A stretch of DNA of 64,000 bases from Primulina eburnea. Taxonomy: Eukaryota > Streptophyta > Magnoliopsida > Lamiales > Gesneriaceae. Numbering within the stretch: position 1 is the stretch's first letter; each line of letters starts with the position of its first letter. A program made the translations under genes and the position numbers. The stretch is taken from NCBI RefSeq assembly GCF_022965805.1, contig NC_133108.1, positions 23,403,545-23,467,544 of the forward strand. The letters are read 5' to 3'. The notes beneath the pieces are model-generated. The model was not told where the DNA came from and did no database searches. It was given only the letters and a program-made list of their open reading frames with translations. Positions 21,822 through 34,079 of this stretch are shown in pieces.

Positions 21822-22061
21822 ACCGCACCCGCGGTGCAAACATGACCGCCCTCGCGGTCATAAATTATGAAATTTTGTAAGAAAGGCCGTAGCCACACCG
21901 CACCCGCGGTGCTAGAAGGACCGCACCCGTGGTGCAGCTACAATGGGGTGACCGCACCCGCGGTAAGAACAAGACCGCACCCGCGGTCGTTGGATTTTAG
22001 AAAATGAAAAGCTGCCGAAGCTTGAGCGCACCCGCGCTGCTGAACACACCGCACCCGTGGT
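21822..22061 (+). repeat. GC-rich inverted-repeat array in C1 LTR
   Basis: Eight recognisable 14-bp units lie between 21822 and 22061, including variants ACCGCCCTCGCGGT and ACCGCACCCGTGGT. One is AGCGC-ACCC-GCGCT (about 22025-22038), the same compensated variant as in A. Confidence 0.92.
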
Positions 22062-23472
22062 CATGCGTGCAGCTTGAAAAATGAGCCATCTTTCTTGATG
22101 TGCATGCGATATATATAGAAGAATGACACGTAAATTTCCTCAGAAATTCAGAAAAGGAGGTCGAGGCTTTGAGAGAAAATCCTTACGCCTTTTAGATTTG
22201 CGATTGTGAAAGATCCGTTCATCAGAATTTGAATCCGAACGCAGTATCGTGTTCCTCTTGACTCGAGCTACACAAGGACTTAAGTTTTGTTAGGTTTTGA
22301 GATGTTTTGAAAATATGATGTTGCTAGAATCGAATATGATTCAGATATGGTGTTTCTAATACCGTAGACATTGTAGAATTGAAGTCAGATTAAAGAACAG
22401 ACTGTTTCTGTAATTGTTATGATTTGTAAAAGATATTGACGGAGATTCGATATCAGATTTGTGTTATCATTGAGATTATGAGTTATATCAGTATTGATTA
22501 TGAGTTCTAGTATTATATCTGTGATGTTGAGATTGACGGGGTTATTCAGATTGTATTGTTATGCCGTCGAAACATCAGTTGATTTAGATCGATCAAATTC
22601 AGATATGATTTCGATTATATTGTGATGTCGATGATATGAATTAGATTGTATTTTGTGCAGACATTGATCAGATTATGTACTAAGTTGAGTATTGATCAGA
22701 ACAGATATTGTATTGAGTTATTCACTGATACAGGGCATTCGATATTGTCATTTCAGATTTGATATGGACAGATTCGAATACAGGTCATCGTCTTCGTCAG
22801 ACAGGGAAGACAAAGGTATAATTCATGTGATATTCGGGAAGATGCAACTCAATTGAGATCCCATTTGAGTTTCCCAACAAAATCACATACTAGAATTATT
22901 GTTGTTTATTTTATGATACGATTATGATGTGTTTATAGATGATATATTCATATCTTTTGAAATGAGCATGCTTTGTTTACAGATTGTTATTCATTGCATT
23001 TAAGATAGGGAGTCTTGACAGAACAATCAAACTTCTAGATGTTCGGTGTTATCACAGCTTAGGGGAAGATCAGTCTCCTATTGTAGATGTGGATACAGAT
23101 CAGGCCGAAGTGTAGGAATAAGACGTACAGTCACCCCGATTGGGAGGGTAGGTGATAGATCGTCTTATTCACACCGGGATCCCTAGAGTTATAATTGAGT
23201 CGAGTGTAGACATGATTGGACTAGAACTGCATGCGTTTATTGATGTGGTTTCATAGACTATGAAACCCATTTTTATTGCTTTCAGTCATGATATCATGTT
23301 TCTATGGTTTGATTTGAGTTGCATGTTTATCAGATTCGAGTTGCATGCTTATTTTGATTTAATTTCATAGATTATGAAATCTATTGTTTTAATTTTATTC
23401 ATGATAGAATGTTTCATGATTCACATTGTGTATATGCATGTTTACCATGTTTTATACTGGGATTTATTCTCA

Positions 23473-23520
23473 CCGGAGTATCCGGCTGTTGTCTTGTTTT
23501 GTATGTGTGCATGACAACAG
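23473..23520 (+). other. Two-hairpin block in C1 LTR
   Basis: CCGGA-GTA-TCCGG is followed by CTGTTGTC (23486-23493) and GACAACAG (23513-23520), a fully Watson-Crick 8-bp stem. Confidence 0.68.
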
Positions 23521-23828
23521 ATGGGACAAGATCGTGGTCAAGAGAATGATGAGAGAAGACGAGTTTAGCGTGGTGATTCCGGACTTATTGTAGACTTGGT
23601 TTAATACTTGAAATTTAGTAGTTAAACCCTAGATTAGTTTGAGTGAATAATGTACATTATTGTACTTTTATACTGAAATATATTTTGATACTGAGATGTA
23701 TGTTATTTAAATTCCATTACCTTCCGCACTTGCATTTTAAAAGAAAAATTTTTAGACCCTGTTTTATCTTAATTGACAATTAAATCCCAAAGAAGATTAA
23801 GAAAAAGATCAGCGTCCGGGTCCCCACA

Positions 23829-23996
23829 AAGGTAATTGAGTCATTAATCAAAATTAAATCACAAGACTCAATTTGATTGTGACTCAATATGGCCGTGGGT
23901 CTTTCTATCAAGGAAGGAGAATTTTAGTTTGCTTTGTGTGCAAAACTTAGGGTAGTAATCATGTGTCCTAGTGGTGTAAATATAGACTAAAACATC
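23829..23996. other. Anonymous flank between C1 and H
   Basis: 168 bp with no coding potential and no similarity to other parts of the window that I can see. Confidence 0.4.
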
Positions 23997-24721
23997 TGCT
24001 CTTTTGAAATGCGGAAATAATATTTTTTATAAAAGCTCGCCATTACAAAATAACATTTAAAATAATCGTCTTTATTTGACAATAAAAATTTCACAGTTTA
24101 AAATGACCAATATCAAAATTAAACGTAAAGGAGTAAAAATCGTAATATCCTCACCGTATATAAAATGTTCATCTTCTCTCAAACCTCATAAAACGTAATG
24201 CGGAAAACATGTGGTCCTCGGGTCGTGTCACACCACCAGATCTGCCTACTCAGAGTTTGGCACCTCCAGTCTCCTAATCATTAAGCTCACCTACATCACA
24301 CATGCCTAGTGAGTCTAAGGACTCAACCCACCTGTACCAGGAATAACAAGTACATATACATAGCACATAGCAAGGAAAAATATCATACTCAACATATATT
24401 TCATGAACTTAAAAGCATAACGTAAACGTCTTGTGTAAAATCATATCGTGTCAAAGTATGTCATCTCATGTCATCATATACGTAAACGTGTCATGTAAAA
24501 TCATATCGTATTAAAGCATGTCATCTCATATCATCATATACGTATACATTTCTTTTTCAATTGAATTCAGTTCATTAGTAGTGACTTTCGTATCAGCTCT
24601 ATTCGATGGATCCATCTATAAAACCGTGGTACCTGGCGGCAGGGGACATCAGCGACAGCATTACCTGCGCACTAAGCCCGGGCCTCAGCTCATCATATCT
24701 CATGTCATCGTATACATATAC
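23997..24721 (-). repeat. H: old minus-strand LTR-like sequence, piece 1
   Basis: Read on the minus strand this resembles the end of a gypsy LTR: a GTGTGACACGACCCG region followed by TTTCCGCAT and a run of A, similar to U5 ends in B-D. The left edge is uncertain. It is interrupted by copia E at 24722, and its last five bases, TATAC (24717-24721), are the E target duplication. Short plus-strand frames at 24518-24854 are not credible genes. Confidence 0.45.
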
Positions 24722-26774
24722 TGTTAGAGTAGGTGCACGTCGAGCCAAGTGTTGGGCGAGTGTTCACAATGAAACTCTATGTATAAACAATCTTTATTTT
24801 AATAATATTTCAAATTATTATTTTGTCACATCTTTATCTGTATACCCATGCTAGTTGCATAGATAAAGCCCTTGAATATGCAAATAGTAGAAAGAATATG
24901 AGATGCTCATATGATGAGCATCATGAAACTCATATTTGGAATACTGTATATTCTAAATAGTTCCTAGTTGATTCATCCGCCGCTAAGAAGGATATAGGCC
25001 GCTCGAGTTCGAGACTAGTATCTTCGATGTGAGTACCATGTTTCATTGGTAGGGGACATTGTGATGTCCGAGAATGCAGATAGGTGCTCCTGGTAGAGTG
25101 CACTGAACAACCCTCCATAAAGGACTTTCCAAGTGGTTCTCACTTATCGAGTGGAAACGTCCTAGTTTATGGTTGTACACCATTAGTCCTTATGACCCGT
25201 GACAACATTGAGACTCTATGTGCTAGAATTACACTTTGACTTGTTTACCGACTCTCATGGAGTCATCAGGTGGCAAGGTTGGGTGTTTTGTCGAAACTTA
25301 TAGGAGTCGATGCATTGTAGTCAGGGATTCACCGCTTACCTTCGGGTATGGATATCCTATGTGTTCTCATGTGTATGTAGGTTGAAATATCTGATCAGAG
25401 TATGGTGGTAATTATGAAAAGGGTTTCATAGATAACACCATCGATGCAACTACGACATGACACATAGTATCGATTCATTGACAACTCTCGATATACTAAT
25501 GGTTGTCGAATCGGTCGGGATATATGAGTTGAAGGGACCATACTGTACGCTAACCATAATTGAATGGTTCTTGCAGGCACTATCATTTGATACCTAGGGA
25601 ATCATGTAAGCGATGCTGCTAGGCGTTTAACATGGTTGGTTGGGTACTATCAGACTTGAGTTCTGACGTTCTTATTATCAAGGAGTTGATAAGTAAGAAT
25701 GGAGAAATTGAGGTATGCTCAAATAAGGACATGTTTAGTCCGAATCACATGGAGATGTGAACCCACGGCTATTTGTATCAATGAACCATTGAGCATCACA
25801 TAAGTGCTAACTTTCTAGATCCCGTTGAGAAGTAAAATAGTTCAATGTGTTGAACAACTTATAAAGGAGTTTATATTCATAAATAAAAATAGAAGTATGA
25901 CTTCTATTAGGAGAATGTAACTTTTAATTTGAGGAAGTGTTCCTAAACTAAAAGTTGGCCAAACGAGTAATGTATTTGAAAATTGTAATTTCATATACAT
26001 TATTATGGACTAAATTAAATTAATTCAAGTGTTGAATTAACTAAACACTAGTGGACCTAGTAGAGTCCAAATAATTAAATTAATTCAAGTGTTGGATTAA
26101 TTTAACACCCATGGGTCTTGTAGAGCCCAATTAGAAATAATTATTAAACTAGTGGGCTTGAGTAAAATGAAATAAAGTTTGAATGGACTCAAATGTGTTT
26201 GAGACATTTATATTAAAGTCCACGGGCCTTGTAATTGTTACAAGCCCAAGTAGAAGGCATGCAAGGGAGGTGAAGGATTGGAGGCAACTTTTTCAATATC
26301 CAAGGCATGGCATGCAATTTTTTGCTTCAACTTTTTCCACAACCAAGAAAAATACTCCTCCTTCTCTCCTCCCCTCACCATGAACAAAATTTTCATGTCA
26401 TTCTCCACCATTTTTTTGCTACTTCAATTGGTGATGAAAGCACATACTTCTCAAAGAAAAATGCTCTAATTTTTCTAGTGCAAAATTAGAGTGGATCTAC
26501 CTTGTTAGTGGTGGAAATAATTTTGTAGAAAAGATTCCAAAAGCAAGGTGAAGCTTGTAGATTGTCTACCATCAAGAGCTAAGTTGTTTACAACTTAGTT
26601 GGAGCCATAATCAATCCTTGTGATTAATAGGTACATTTCTAAACACTCTATGTATGACATATATTGTGTTTTGTATTTGCTACACATCTTAGTAGAGGTG
26701 CTGGATTTTTCTTCATGAAAAACAATTTTAAAACTTCCGTTGCGCATTAGAGCACCTTAATCGATCATCTTTCA
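24722..26774 (+). repeat. E 5' LTR (2053 bp)
   Basis: It runs from TGTTAGAG to CTTTCA. Blocks near 24930-25140 (GACTAGTATCT, GGACTTTCCAAGTGG) are shared with the F LTR, showing that the two copia families are related. It has no GC-rich array like those of the gypsy LTRs. Short frames near 26183-26489 lie in the LTR and are not supported as genes. Confidence 0.93.
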
Positions 26775-26776
26775 AG

Positions 26777-26788
26777 TGGTATCCGAGC
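26777..26788 (+). promoter_or_regulatory. E primer binding site (mutated)
   Basis: TGGTATCCGAGC begins two bases after the LTR end. It matches the initiator Met tRNA site except for A-to-C at the eighth base; F has the normal TGGTATCAGAGCC. The mismatch may weaken priming. Confidence 0.8.
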
Positions 26789-26927
26789 TATGGTTACGAT
26801 TTTGTGTAGCAATTACAAGATATTATATTGAGATTGATTTCTAACCGCATGAGACTAATATTTTGCATCGAATCAAGGCCGGTTTTGGTGGAATTTTGGG
26901 CAACAAGTTGCTGCCCATTTCGGGCAA

Positions 26928-26965
26928 CTTGGGCTGCCCGAAACATGCAGCTAGGGCAGCCCAAG
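26928..26965 (+). other. E leader hairpin (12-bp stem)
   Basis: CTTGGGCTGCCC (26928-26939) pairs perfectly with GGGCAGCCCAAG (26954-26965) around a 14-nt loop, about 140 nt downstream of the primer site. F has another 12-bp hairpin sharing CTGCCCGAAAC in the same region. Confidence 0.65.
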
Positions 26966-28097
26966 GGGCTTCCCGAACAGCCCCATGTTTTAAATAAATA
27001 ATAATAATTTTTTGGTAAGTTGGCCGGAATCTGGCGATGGAGCTCTGGCGACGGCGATGACGACTAGGGTTTCCAAAAGTGTTTTGGATTATCAAAGTAT
27101 CACGGGCCTTGATGTTGTTGTGTCATTAGATGGCTAACATATTTGTGAAATTTAAATGGGCCAAAATGTTTTTGGTGAAAAATGATTTTTTAGGCCCTTA
27201 AGTTTAAATTAACAAAAGTTGCACATATTTTCTCATGAAATAAATATTTTAAGTTGGACTTTAAAAATTTATAGTAAATGGTGATTTACAAGAAATTCGG
27301 TTATAAATAAATTAATTTGAAAGTAGACAAAGGTGTTTGTATACTTTGTTAATTTAGTTTATAATCGTGGCGGTTAGTGATTGGATCAAGATATATAATA
27401 TTGGATCAATTAATTATTGTGATAATTAATTGATGGTGTATGATATGTGATATTGTGCATGAAGGATGATCAAAAGCCCAAGCCCAATTTGCTAGGTGTA
27501 TGCTAGGATATTTTGTGTTGAATGATTGTAATAGTTATCAAATTTAAAGTGGGCTTGGTTTATGGCCCGTTCCCACCCCCATGAGATGTATCCCTATTTG
27601 TCATGGATATTTATTTGTAAATATTAGTATAGTGGATGATCAAGATTGGAAGATGGTGGCCATGATGATTATGAAGATCGAAGACATGTAAATATTGGAA
27701 GCTAATGTAATAGTTGCATTTGCATCCCATGCATTTCCCTAGGATTGGACCTAGGCCCGTGTTTAGCTCACATGGGCCATTAGTATTGGGGCGATTGATC
27801 ATCCTTGTTTTGTTTACTGTTTATAATATATGCATGATATGTTATAAATAATGAGTATGTGCGTTATTATTATAATAATAACAAAGTTTCATGAATCTGG
27901 CAAACATACGATCAAACATGACGAGATTTTAAATAAAATTAATGATGAGACCTTTCAAAATTAAAAACCCTCATTTTGAATAAGATTCAAAATTAATATC
28001 AAGCCCGAAAAGGGGAATTATAAATTTGTTTATAATTTCCATGTCTTCCATCGACAATGGGTGCATGATGAACACTACCCGTGCTTGGGGCTCGGCT

Positions 28098-28380
28098 CAT
28101 ATTATTGGGGGCCCTGGGTGCCGGAAAGCTGTGACATCCATTGACATGGTGATGTGAACTACGTGGAACTCCCATGATTTCGGCTCATATTATTGGGGGA
28201 ACTCATGGCGACCGTCCATTAAGGTTCAACATCGATGGGTAAGGTTTGACACGTGAAGATGAACGACGTCATATTATTGGGTCCTAATCAAACGTGAGAC
28301 AAAAGTTTACGTAAAGGGTTGTATGGTGATGCAATTGGAAACTACCTTTTAGGAATTGTGATTGGCTGATATTATTCGGG
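28098..28380 (+). repeat. E leader CATATTATTGGG repeats
   Basis: Copies start at 28098, 28186 and 28270, with a variant GATATTATTCGGG at 28368. The same four, in the same order and similar spacing, occur in F at 47039, 47128, 47211 and 47305. Confidence 0.8.
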
Positions 28381-28572
28381 ATCATAATTCGCTAATTGGA
28401 CCTTGCATACCTACTGAGGAAAGGAGTTTCCCGTTTTCACTAGAGGGTAGTGAAAGATGTCAAAACAGTGGGAGTAAACATTTATAAAGTAAAAGTCCAT
28501 ACTTTATATCTTACTAAATATTTTAAAATAGTCATTAACATTTATCTGTTTACTTTTCGATACTTTTTGACA

Positions 28573-29037
28573 ATGTCTTCGATTCGCGATCTGCTATCTG
28601 TAATACTCGACAAACACGTATTAACCAGAACTAATTACCTCAATTGGCTAAGAAATCTGAACAACGTCTTGAATTCGGAAAGGATAGCGTATACACTTAC
28701 TAAGTCGTCCCCTGTTGAGGCTCCGACTGACTGCACTCCTGAGGAATTGCAGACTTACAAGGAATGGTGTGACCATGACTTGAAAGCCGAGTGTTATATG
28801 CAGGCTTCTATGAAAGACGAGAAGTCGGTTCTTTATGTGGGCTCTTCATCTGGTACGAAGACTGGTCCACCTGGGAAGGGAAAGAAGCGTTCTTTCCAAC
28901 GTCCCAAGAAGAACGTGCCCTTGAAGAGGCAATCTCCGAGTCCCGCTGTGGCAGCCATACCAGTGAAGGCTGACAAGACTGCTAATGTATGTCATCACTG
29001 CAAGAAGCCTGGACATTGGAGGGATGAGAATAAGTAG
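28573..29037 (+). pseudogene. gag: E gag, internally deleted
   Basis: The likely start is ATG at 28573 (MSSIRDLLS). The frame is open for 154 codons. The N-terminal Gag region (YLNWLRNLNNVLNSERIAY) is present, but after QASMKDEK it jumps to a basic linker, so most of the Gag core of about 100 residues is missing. The zinc knuckle reads CHHCKKPGHWRDEN: C, C and H are present but the last Cys is absent. It ends at TAG 29035-29037. A Gag of this form is unlikely to assemble alone. Confidence 0.85.
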
Positions 29038-32011
29038 GAGACTTAGGGAAGGTGAGACCTTCATGAGTTTGGGCAATGAAGCAAGAGTTGCTGCCAAGGC
29101 CGTAGGAAATGTTTACTTATTGTTAAACAATGATTTTAAGTTAATTTTAAGAGATGTTTTGTTTGTACCTGATTTGGTGAAAAACATTATTTCCATTTCT
29201 ATACTTGATAAAAATGGATATTCTTGTTTATTTTTCAAAGGTGTTTGCAACAATTACAAGAATGAATGTTTAATTGGTACTGGAGAACTTGAAAACGATC
29301 TTTATAACTTAAAATTGAAAGATATTCCACTAAACAATGTCCAAGAAATAACAACAATAAACAAGCGAAAACAAGATACTCTAAATTCCACACTATTATG
29401 GCATGCTCGATTAAGACATTTTTCCCTAAGAAGAATGAACAAGCTAGTGGGAGTAGGCATGTTTGATATTTCTGATATTAATGTTCTTACGAGTTGTGAA
29501 TCCTGTCTGAAAGGAAAGATGACCAAAATTCCCTTTAAGGGCCATGTGGAGCGAGCCAAAGGATTATTGGATTTGATCCATACCAATGTGTGCGGTCCGC
29601 TTAGCATCACCACTAAGCATGGGCATGCCTACTTCATCACCTTTACTGATTACTTTTCGAGGTATGGGTATGTGTATTTGATTAAATACAAGTTTGAAGC
29701 CTTTGAAAGGTTCAAAGAATTCAGAAGTGAAGTAGAGAAACAGCTGGGACGAAGCATCAAGACACTTCGATCGGATCGAGGTGGTGAGTACTTGAGTGCC
29801 GAGTTCCAAGAGTATCTTAGGGAGAATGGGATTCTCTCGCAGTGGACTCCGCCCGCTACACCGCAATTGAATGGTGTTTTGGAGCGTCGTAACCGGACTT
29901 TGATGGACATGGTTCGGTCTATGATGGGGTTCGCGGAGTTTCTGCCATCCTTTTGGGGATATGCGCTTGAGACAGCGGCACTGTTGTTGAACAATGTCCA
30001 TTCAAAGGCAGTTGACAAGACACCATATGAGATATGGATGGGTAAGCCTCCCAGATATTCTTATCTTAGAATATGGGGATGCACTGCTTATGTGAAGCAA
30101 GTAGTGGGAGATAAATTGGATATTCGATCCATTTTATGTTACTTTATGGGATATCCAAGGAATTCAGTTGGATATTATTTCTATCATCCCCAAGAAACAA
30201 AGGTGTTTGTTTCTAGGAATGCGACCTTTTTGGAAAAGGAATTTCTATTGGATAGAAAAGGGGAGATGATAGAAATCGAAGAAGTTCGTGAAACACTGAC
30301 AATTATAGAAACCACACCCGAAGAGCCAAGAGAGGAGATACAAACTCCTAGAAAACCCGAGAGAGTTTCGAGACCACCTATGAGGTATGGTCTGCTTCTT
30401 GAAGAGGGCCATGATGAGCCTAACCATGGATGTGATCCAAGGACCTTCAAGGAAGCGTTATCTGATGCTGATTCATCCCAGTGGCTTGAAGCAATGGAAT
30501 CTGAGATGAATTTCATGCATTCGAACAAATTGTGGAATCTCGTGGATCCACTTGAGGGGATTGTTCCCATAGGGTGTAAATGGATTTACAAGAGGAAACT
30601 TGGGGCGGATGGGAAGGTATTGACCTTCAAGGCGCGATTGGTGGCAAAAGGATATACTCAAAGACAAGGAGTTGACTTTGAGGAAACCTTTTCTCCATTT
30701 GCAATGTTCAAGTCCATAAGGAGATTGCTAGCCATAGCTGCATGGTATGACTATGAGATATGGGAGATGGATGTCAAGATAGCCTTTCTTAATGGGGATA
30801 TTAAGGAAGAGATTTACATTTCTCAACCTGAAGGGTTTACATCTGTCGGAAGTGAGCATATGGTATGCAAACTTCAAAGAACTATTTATTGTCTAAAGCA
30901 GAAATCCAGGAGTTGGAACCTAAGATTTGATAGTATAATCAAAGAGTTTGGTTTTACTAAGAATCCTGAGGAACCATGTGTGTATAAGAAGGTCAATGGG
31001 AGTGCTGTGACATTCCTGGTGCTGTATGTTGATGACATTCTACTCATTGAGAATGATGTAGGAATGTTGCAATCAACTAAAATATGGTTATCGAGTAAGT
31101 TCTCGATGCAGGACTTGGGTGAAGCATCTTTTGTATTGGGAATATAGATCTATAGAGATAGATCAAGAAGATTGCTTGGTATCACCCAGTCCACATACAT
31201 TGATACCATCGTGAAGAGGTTCTCGATGGATGAGTCCAAGAGAGGACATCTACCAATGTGTCATGGCGTGTCCCTATCCAAGTCTATGTCTCCCAAGACT
31301 GATGCAGAGATAGAGGCGATGACACGCATTCCGTATGCATCTGCAATTGGTAGCATCATGTATGGCATGATATCTACACGTCCTGAAGTGGCTTTTGCAC
31401 TATGTGTAGTGAGTAGATATCAATCGAACCCTGATCTTCCACACTTGAAAGCTGTGAAAGGCATCCTCAAGTATTTGAGAAGGACCAATAAATTGTTCTT
31501 GGTCTATGAGGTGGAGAACTGAAATTGGAAGGCTATACCGACTCTAGCTTCCAAAGCGATATCGATGACTCGAAGTCAACCTCTGGGTTCGTATTCATGC
31601 TCAATGGTGTTGCTGTCTCTTGGAAGTGTTCCAAGCAAGACACTACTTCGGATTCCACCAGTGAGGCCGAATACATTGCTGCATCGGATGCAGCAAAGGG
31701 AGGCTGTTTTAATAAGGAATTTCGTCCAAGAGTTTGGCGTCATTCCTAATGATGTTGCTCCTGTCCCGATGTTTTGTGACAACACAGGAGCTATAGCTCA
31801 AGCAAAGGAGCCAAGGTTTCATCAGAATTCCAAACAAGTATTGAGAAAGTACCACATCCTCCGAGAGATTGTGGAAAGAGGAGCTGTCTTGATTGACAAA
31901 ATCGGCTCCGCAGATAATGTTGGTGATCCGGTAACTAAGCCTTTACTTGGACCATTATTCGAGAAGCATCGCGAATCAATGGGTTTGAAGCATATGGGTA
32001 GTTGGCTCTAG
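28985..32011 (+). pseudogene. pol: E pol: integrase, RT, RNase H (protease core lost)
   Basis: The frame resumes in the protease C-terminal flank (RRLREGETFMSLGNEARV); the DTG active-site segment of about 45-50 residues is missing. Integrase follows: the first catalytic Asp is Asn in IHTNVCGP (AAT, 29585-29587), the second is in LRSDRGGE and the third is Glu in LNGVLERRNRT. RT has YVDD and KARLVAKGYTQRQGVDFEETF. A TAG at 31145-31147 ends this frame; F has CAA there. RT and RNase H continue at 31172-31522, then a 1-bp deletion after VYEVEN moves RNase H to 31525-31749, and a second shift gives the end at 32011 (MGLKHMGSWL). Several independent lesions make it non-functional. Confidence 0.93.
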
Positions 32012-32012
32012 T

Positions 32013-32025
32013 GCAAGTGGGAGAT
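32013..32025 (+). promoter_or_regulatory. E polypurine tract
   Basis: GCAAGTGGGAGAT directly precedes the TGTTAGAG of the 3' LTR, as is usual in copia elements of this type. Confidence 0.8.
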
Positions 32026-34074
32026 TGTTAGAGTAGGATCACGTCGAGCCAAGTGTTATTCGAGTGTTCACAATGAAACTCTATGTAGAAACAATCTTTA
32101 TTTTAATAATATTTCAAATTATTATTTTGGCACATCTTTATCTGTATACTCATGCTAGTAGCATAGATAAATCCCTTGAATATACAAATAGTAGATAGAA
32201 TATGAGATGCTCATATGATGAGCATCATGAAACTCATATTTGGAATACTGTATATTCTAAACAGTTCCTAGTCGATTCAGCCGCCGCTAAGAAGGATATA
32301 GGCCGCTCGAGTTCGAGACTAGTATCTGCGATGTGAGTACCATGTTTCATTGGTAGGGTTGTGATGTCCGAGCATGCAGATAGGTGCTCCTGGTAAAGTG
32401 CACTGAACAACCGTCCATAAAGGACTTTCCAAGTGGTTCTCACTTATCGAGTGGAAACGTCCTAGTTTATGGTTGTACACCATTAGTCCTTATGACCCGA
32501 GACAACATTGAGACTCTATGTGCTAGAATTACATTTTGACTTGTTTACCGACTCTCATGGGGTCATCAAGTGGCAAGGTTGGGTGTTCTATCGAAACTTA
32601 TAGGAGTCGATGCATTGTAGTCGTGGATTAACCGCTTACCTTTAGGTATGGATATCCTATGTGTTCTCATGTGTATGTAGGTTGAAATCTCTGATCAGAG
32701 TATGGTGGTAATTATGAAAAGGGTTTCATAGATTACACCATCGATGCAACTACGACATGACACATAGTATCGATTCATTGACAACTCTCGATATACCAGA
32801 GGTTGTCGAATCGGTCGGGATATATGAGTTGAAGGGACCGTACTGTACGCTAACCATAATTGAATGGTTCTTGCAGGCACTATCATTTGATACCTAGGGA
32901 ATCATGTAAGCGATGCTGCTAGGCGTTTAACATGGTTGGTCGGGTACTATCAGACTTGAGTTCTGACGTTCTTATTATCAAGGAGTTGATAAGTAAGAAT
33001 GGAGCAATTGGGGTATGCTCAAATAAGGACATGTTTAGTCCGAATCACATGGAGATGTGAACCCACGGCCAGTTGTATCAATGAACCATTGAGGGTCATA
33101 CAAGTGCTAACTTTCTAGATCCCGTTGAGAAGTAAAATAGTTCAATGTGTTGAACGGCTTATAAAGGAGTTTATAAGCGTAAATAAAAATAGAAGTATGA
33201 CTTCTATAAGTAGAATGTAACTTTTAATTTGAGGAAGTGTTCCTAAATTAAAAGTTGGCCAAACGAGTAATGTGTTTGAAAATTGTGATTTTCATATACA
33301 TTATTATGGACTAAATTAAATTAATTCAAGTGTTGAATTAACTAAACACTATTGGACCTAGTAGAGTCCAAATAATTAAATTAATTCAAGTGTTGGATTA
33401 ATTTAACACCCATGGGTCTTGTAGAGCCCAATTAGAAATAATTATTAAACTAGTGGGCTTGAGTAAAATGAAGTAAAGTTTAAATGGACTCAAATGTGTT
33501 TGAGACATTATATTAAAGTCCATGGGCCTTGTAATTGTTACAAGCCCAAGTAGAAGGCATGCAAGGGAGGTGAAGGGTTGGATGCAACTTTTTCAATATC
33601 CAAGGCATGGCATGCAATTTTTTGCTTCAACTTTTTCCGCAACCAAGAAAAACACTCCTCCTTCTCTCCTCCCCTCACCATGAACGAAATTTTCATGTCA
33701 TTCTCCACCATTTTTTTGCTACTTCAATTGTTGATGAAAGCACATACTTCTCAAAGAAAAATGCTCTAATTTTTCTAGTGCAAAATTAGAGTGGATCTAC
33801 CTTGTTCGTGGTGGACCTAATTTTGAAGAAAGGATTCCAAAAGCAAGGTGAAGCTTGTAGATTGTCTACCATCAAGAGCTGAGTTGTTTACAACTTAGTT
33901 GGAGCTATAATCAATCCTTGTGATTGATAGGTACATTTCTAAACACTCTATGTATGACATATATTGTGTTTTGTATTTGCTACACATCTTAGTAGAGGTG
34001 CTCGATTTTTCTTCTTGAAAAACAATTTTAAAACATCCGTTGCGCATTAGAGCACCTTAATCGATCCTATTTCA
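32026..34074 (+). repeat. E 3' LTR (2049 bp)
   Basis: It is homologous to 24722-26774 end to end with scattered substitutions and short indels, and is followed by TATAC (34075-34079), the target duplication. Confidence 0.93.
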
Positions 34075-34079
34075 TATAC

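Larger units (their letters stand above)
18628..23828 (+). mobile_element. Ty3/gypsy element C1 (non-autonomous), right part
   Basis: This is the part of C1 to the right of the B insertion: gag end, decayed pol, hairpin and polypurine tract, and 3' LTR. It aligns over its length with C2 from 38017. The left half should lie upstream of the window. C1 is the oldest host in the left nest. Confidence 0.88.
21693..23828 (+). repeat. C1 3' LTR (2136 bp)
   Basis: It starts TGTAATGCCGAG and ends CCGGGTCCCCACA. The GC-rich array is 21822-22061, the TATA-like sequence about 22110-22117 and the hairpin block 23473-23520. The splice-donor-like GTAAGT of the other families is TTAAGT here. Confidence 0.92.
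26789..28572 (+). other. E untranslated leader (1.8 kb)
   Basis: The leader is long, AT-rich and non-coding. It has a short GC-rich island (26890-26990) with a 12-bp hairpin, and a segment near 28000-28440 clearly related to 46900-47400 of F, with four CATATTATTGGG-like repeats. Nothing else identifiable is present between 27000 and 27950. Confidence 0.75.
24722..34074 (+). mobile_element. Ty1/copia element E (internally deleted)
   Basis: A 9353-bp element with LTRs of 2053 and 2049 bp (TGTTAGAG...TTTCA), target duplication TATAC (24717-24721 and 34075-34079), a primer site, a long structured leader, a deleted gag, an integrase-RT-RNase H body and a polypurine tract. The LTRs differ by several percent by eye, so E is much older than A. 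The domain order integrase before RT defines copia. The protein resembles the Angela/Tork clades; I cannot separate them without a tree. Confidence 0.95.

Noticed and set aside
21693..23828. C1 3' LTR as a solo LTR
   Set aside because: It is preceded by a matching polypurine tract and C-type internal sequence, so it is the 3' LTR of C1.
24518..24854. Two small plus-strand frames at the H/E border
   Set aside because: One runs across the E insertion boundary; no similarity and no gene context.
26183..26489. Short overlapping frames in the copia E LTR (also 33578-33789)
   Set aside because: Inside LTR U5 sequence, three frames overlap, and no domain is seen.
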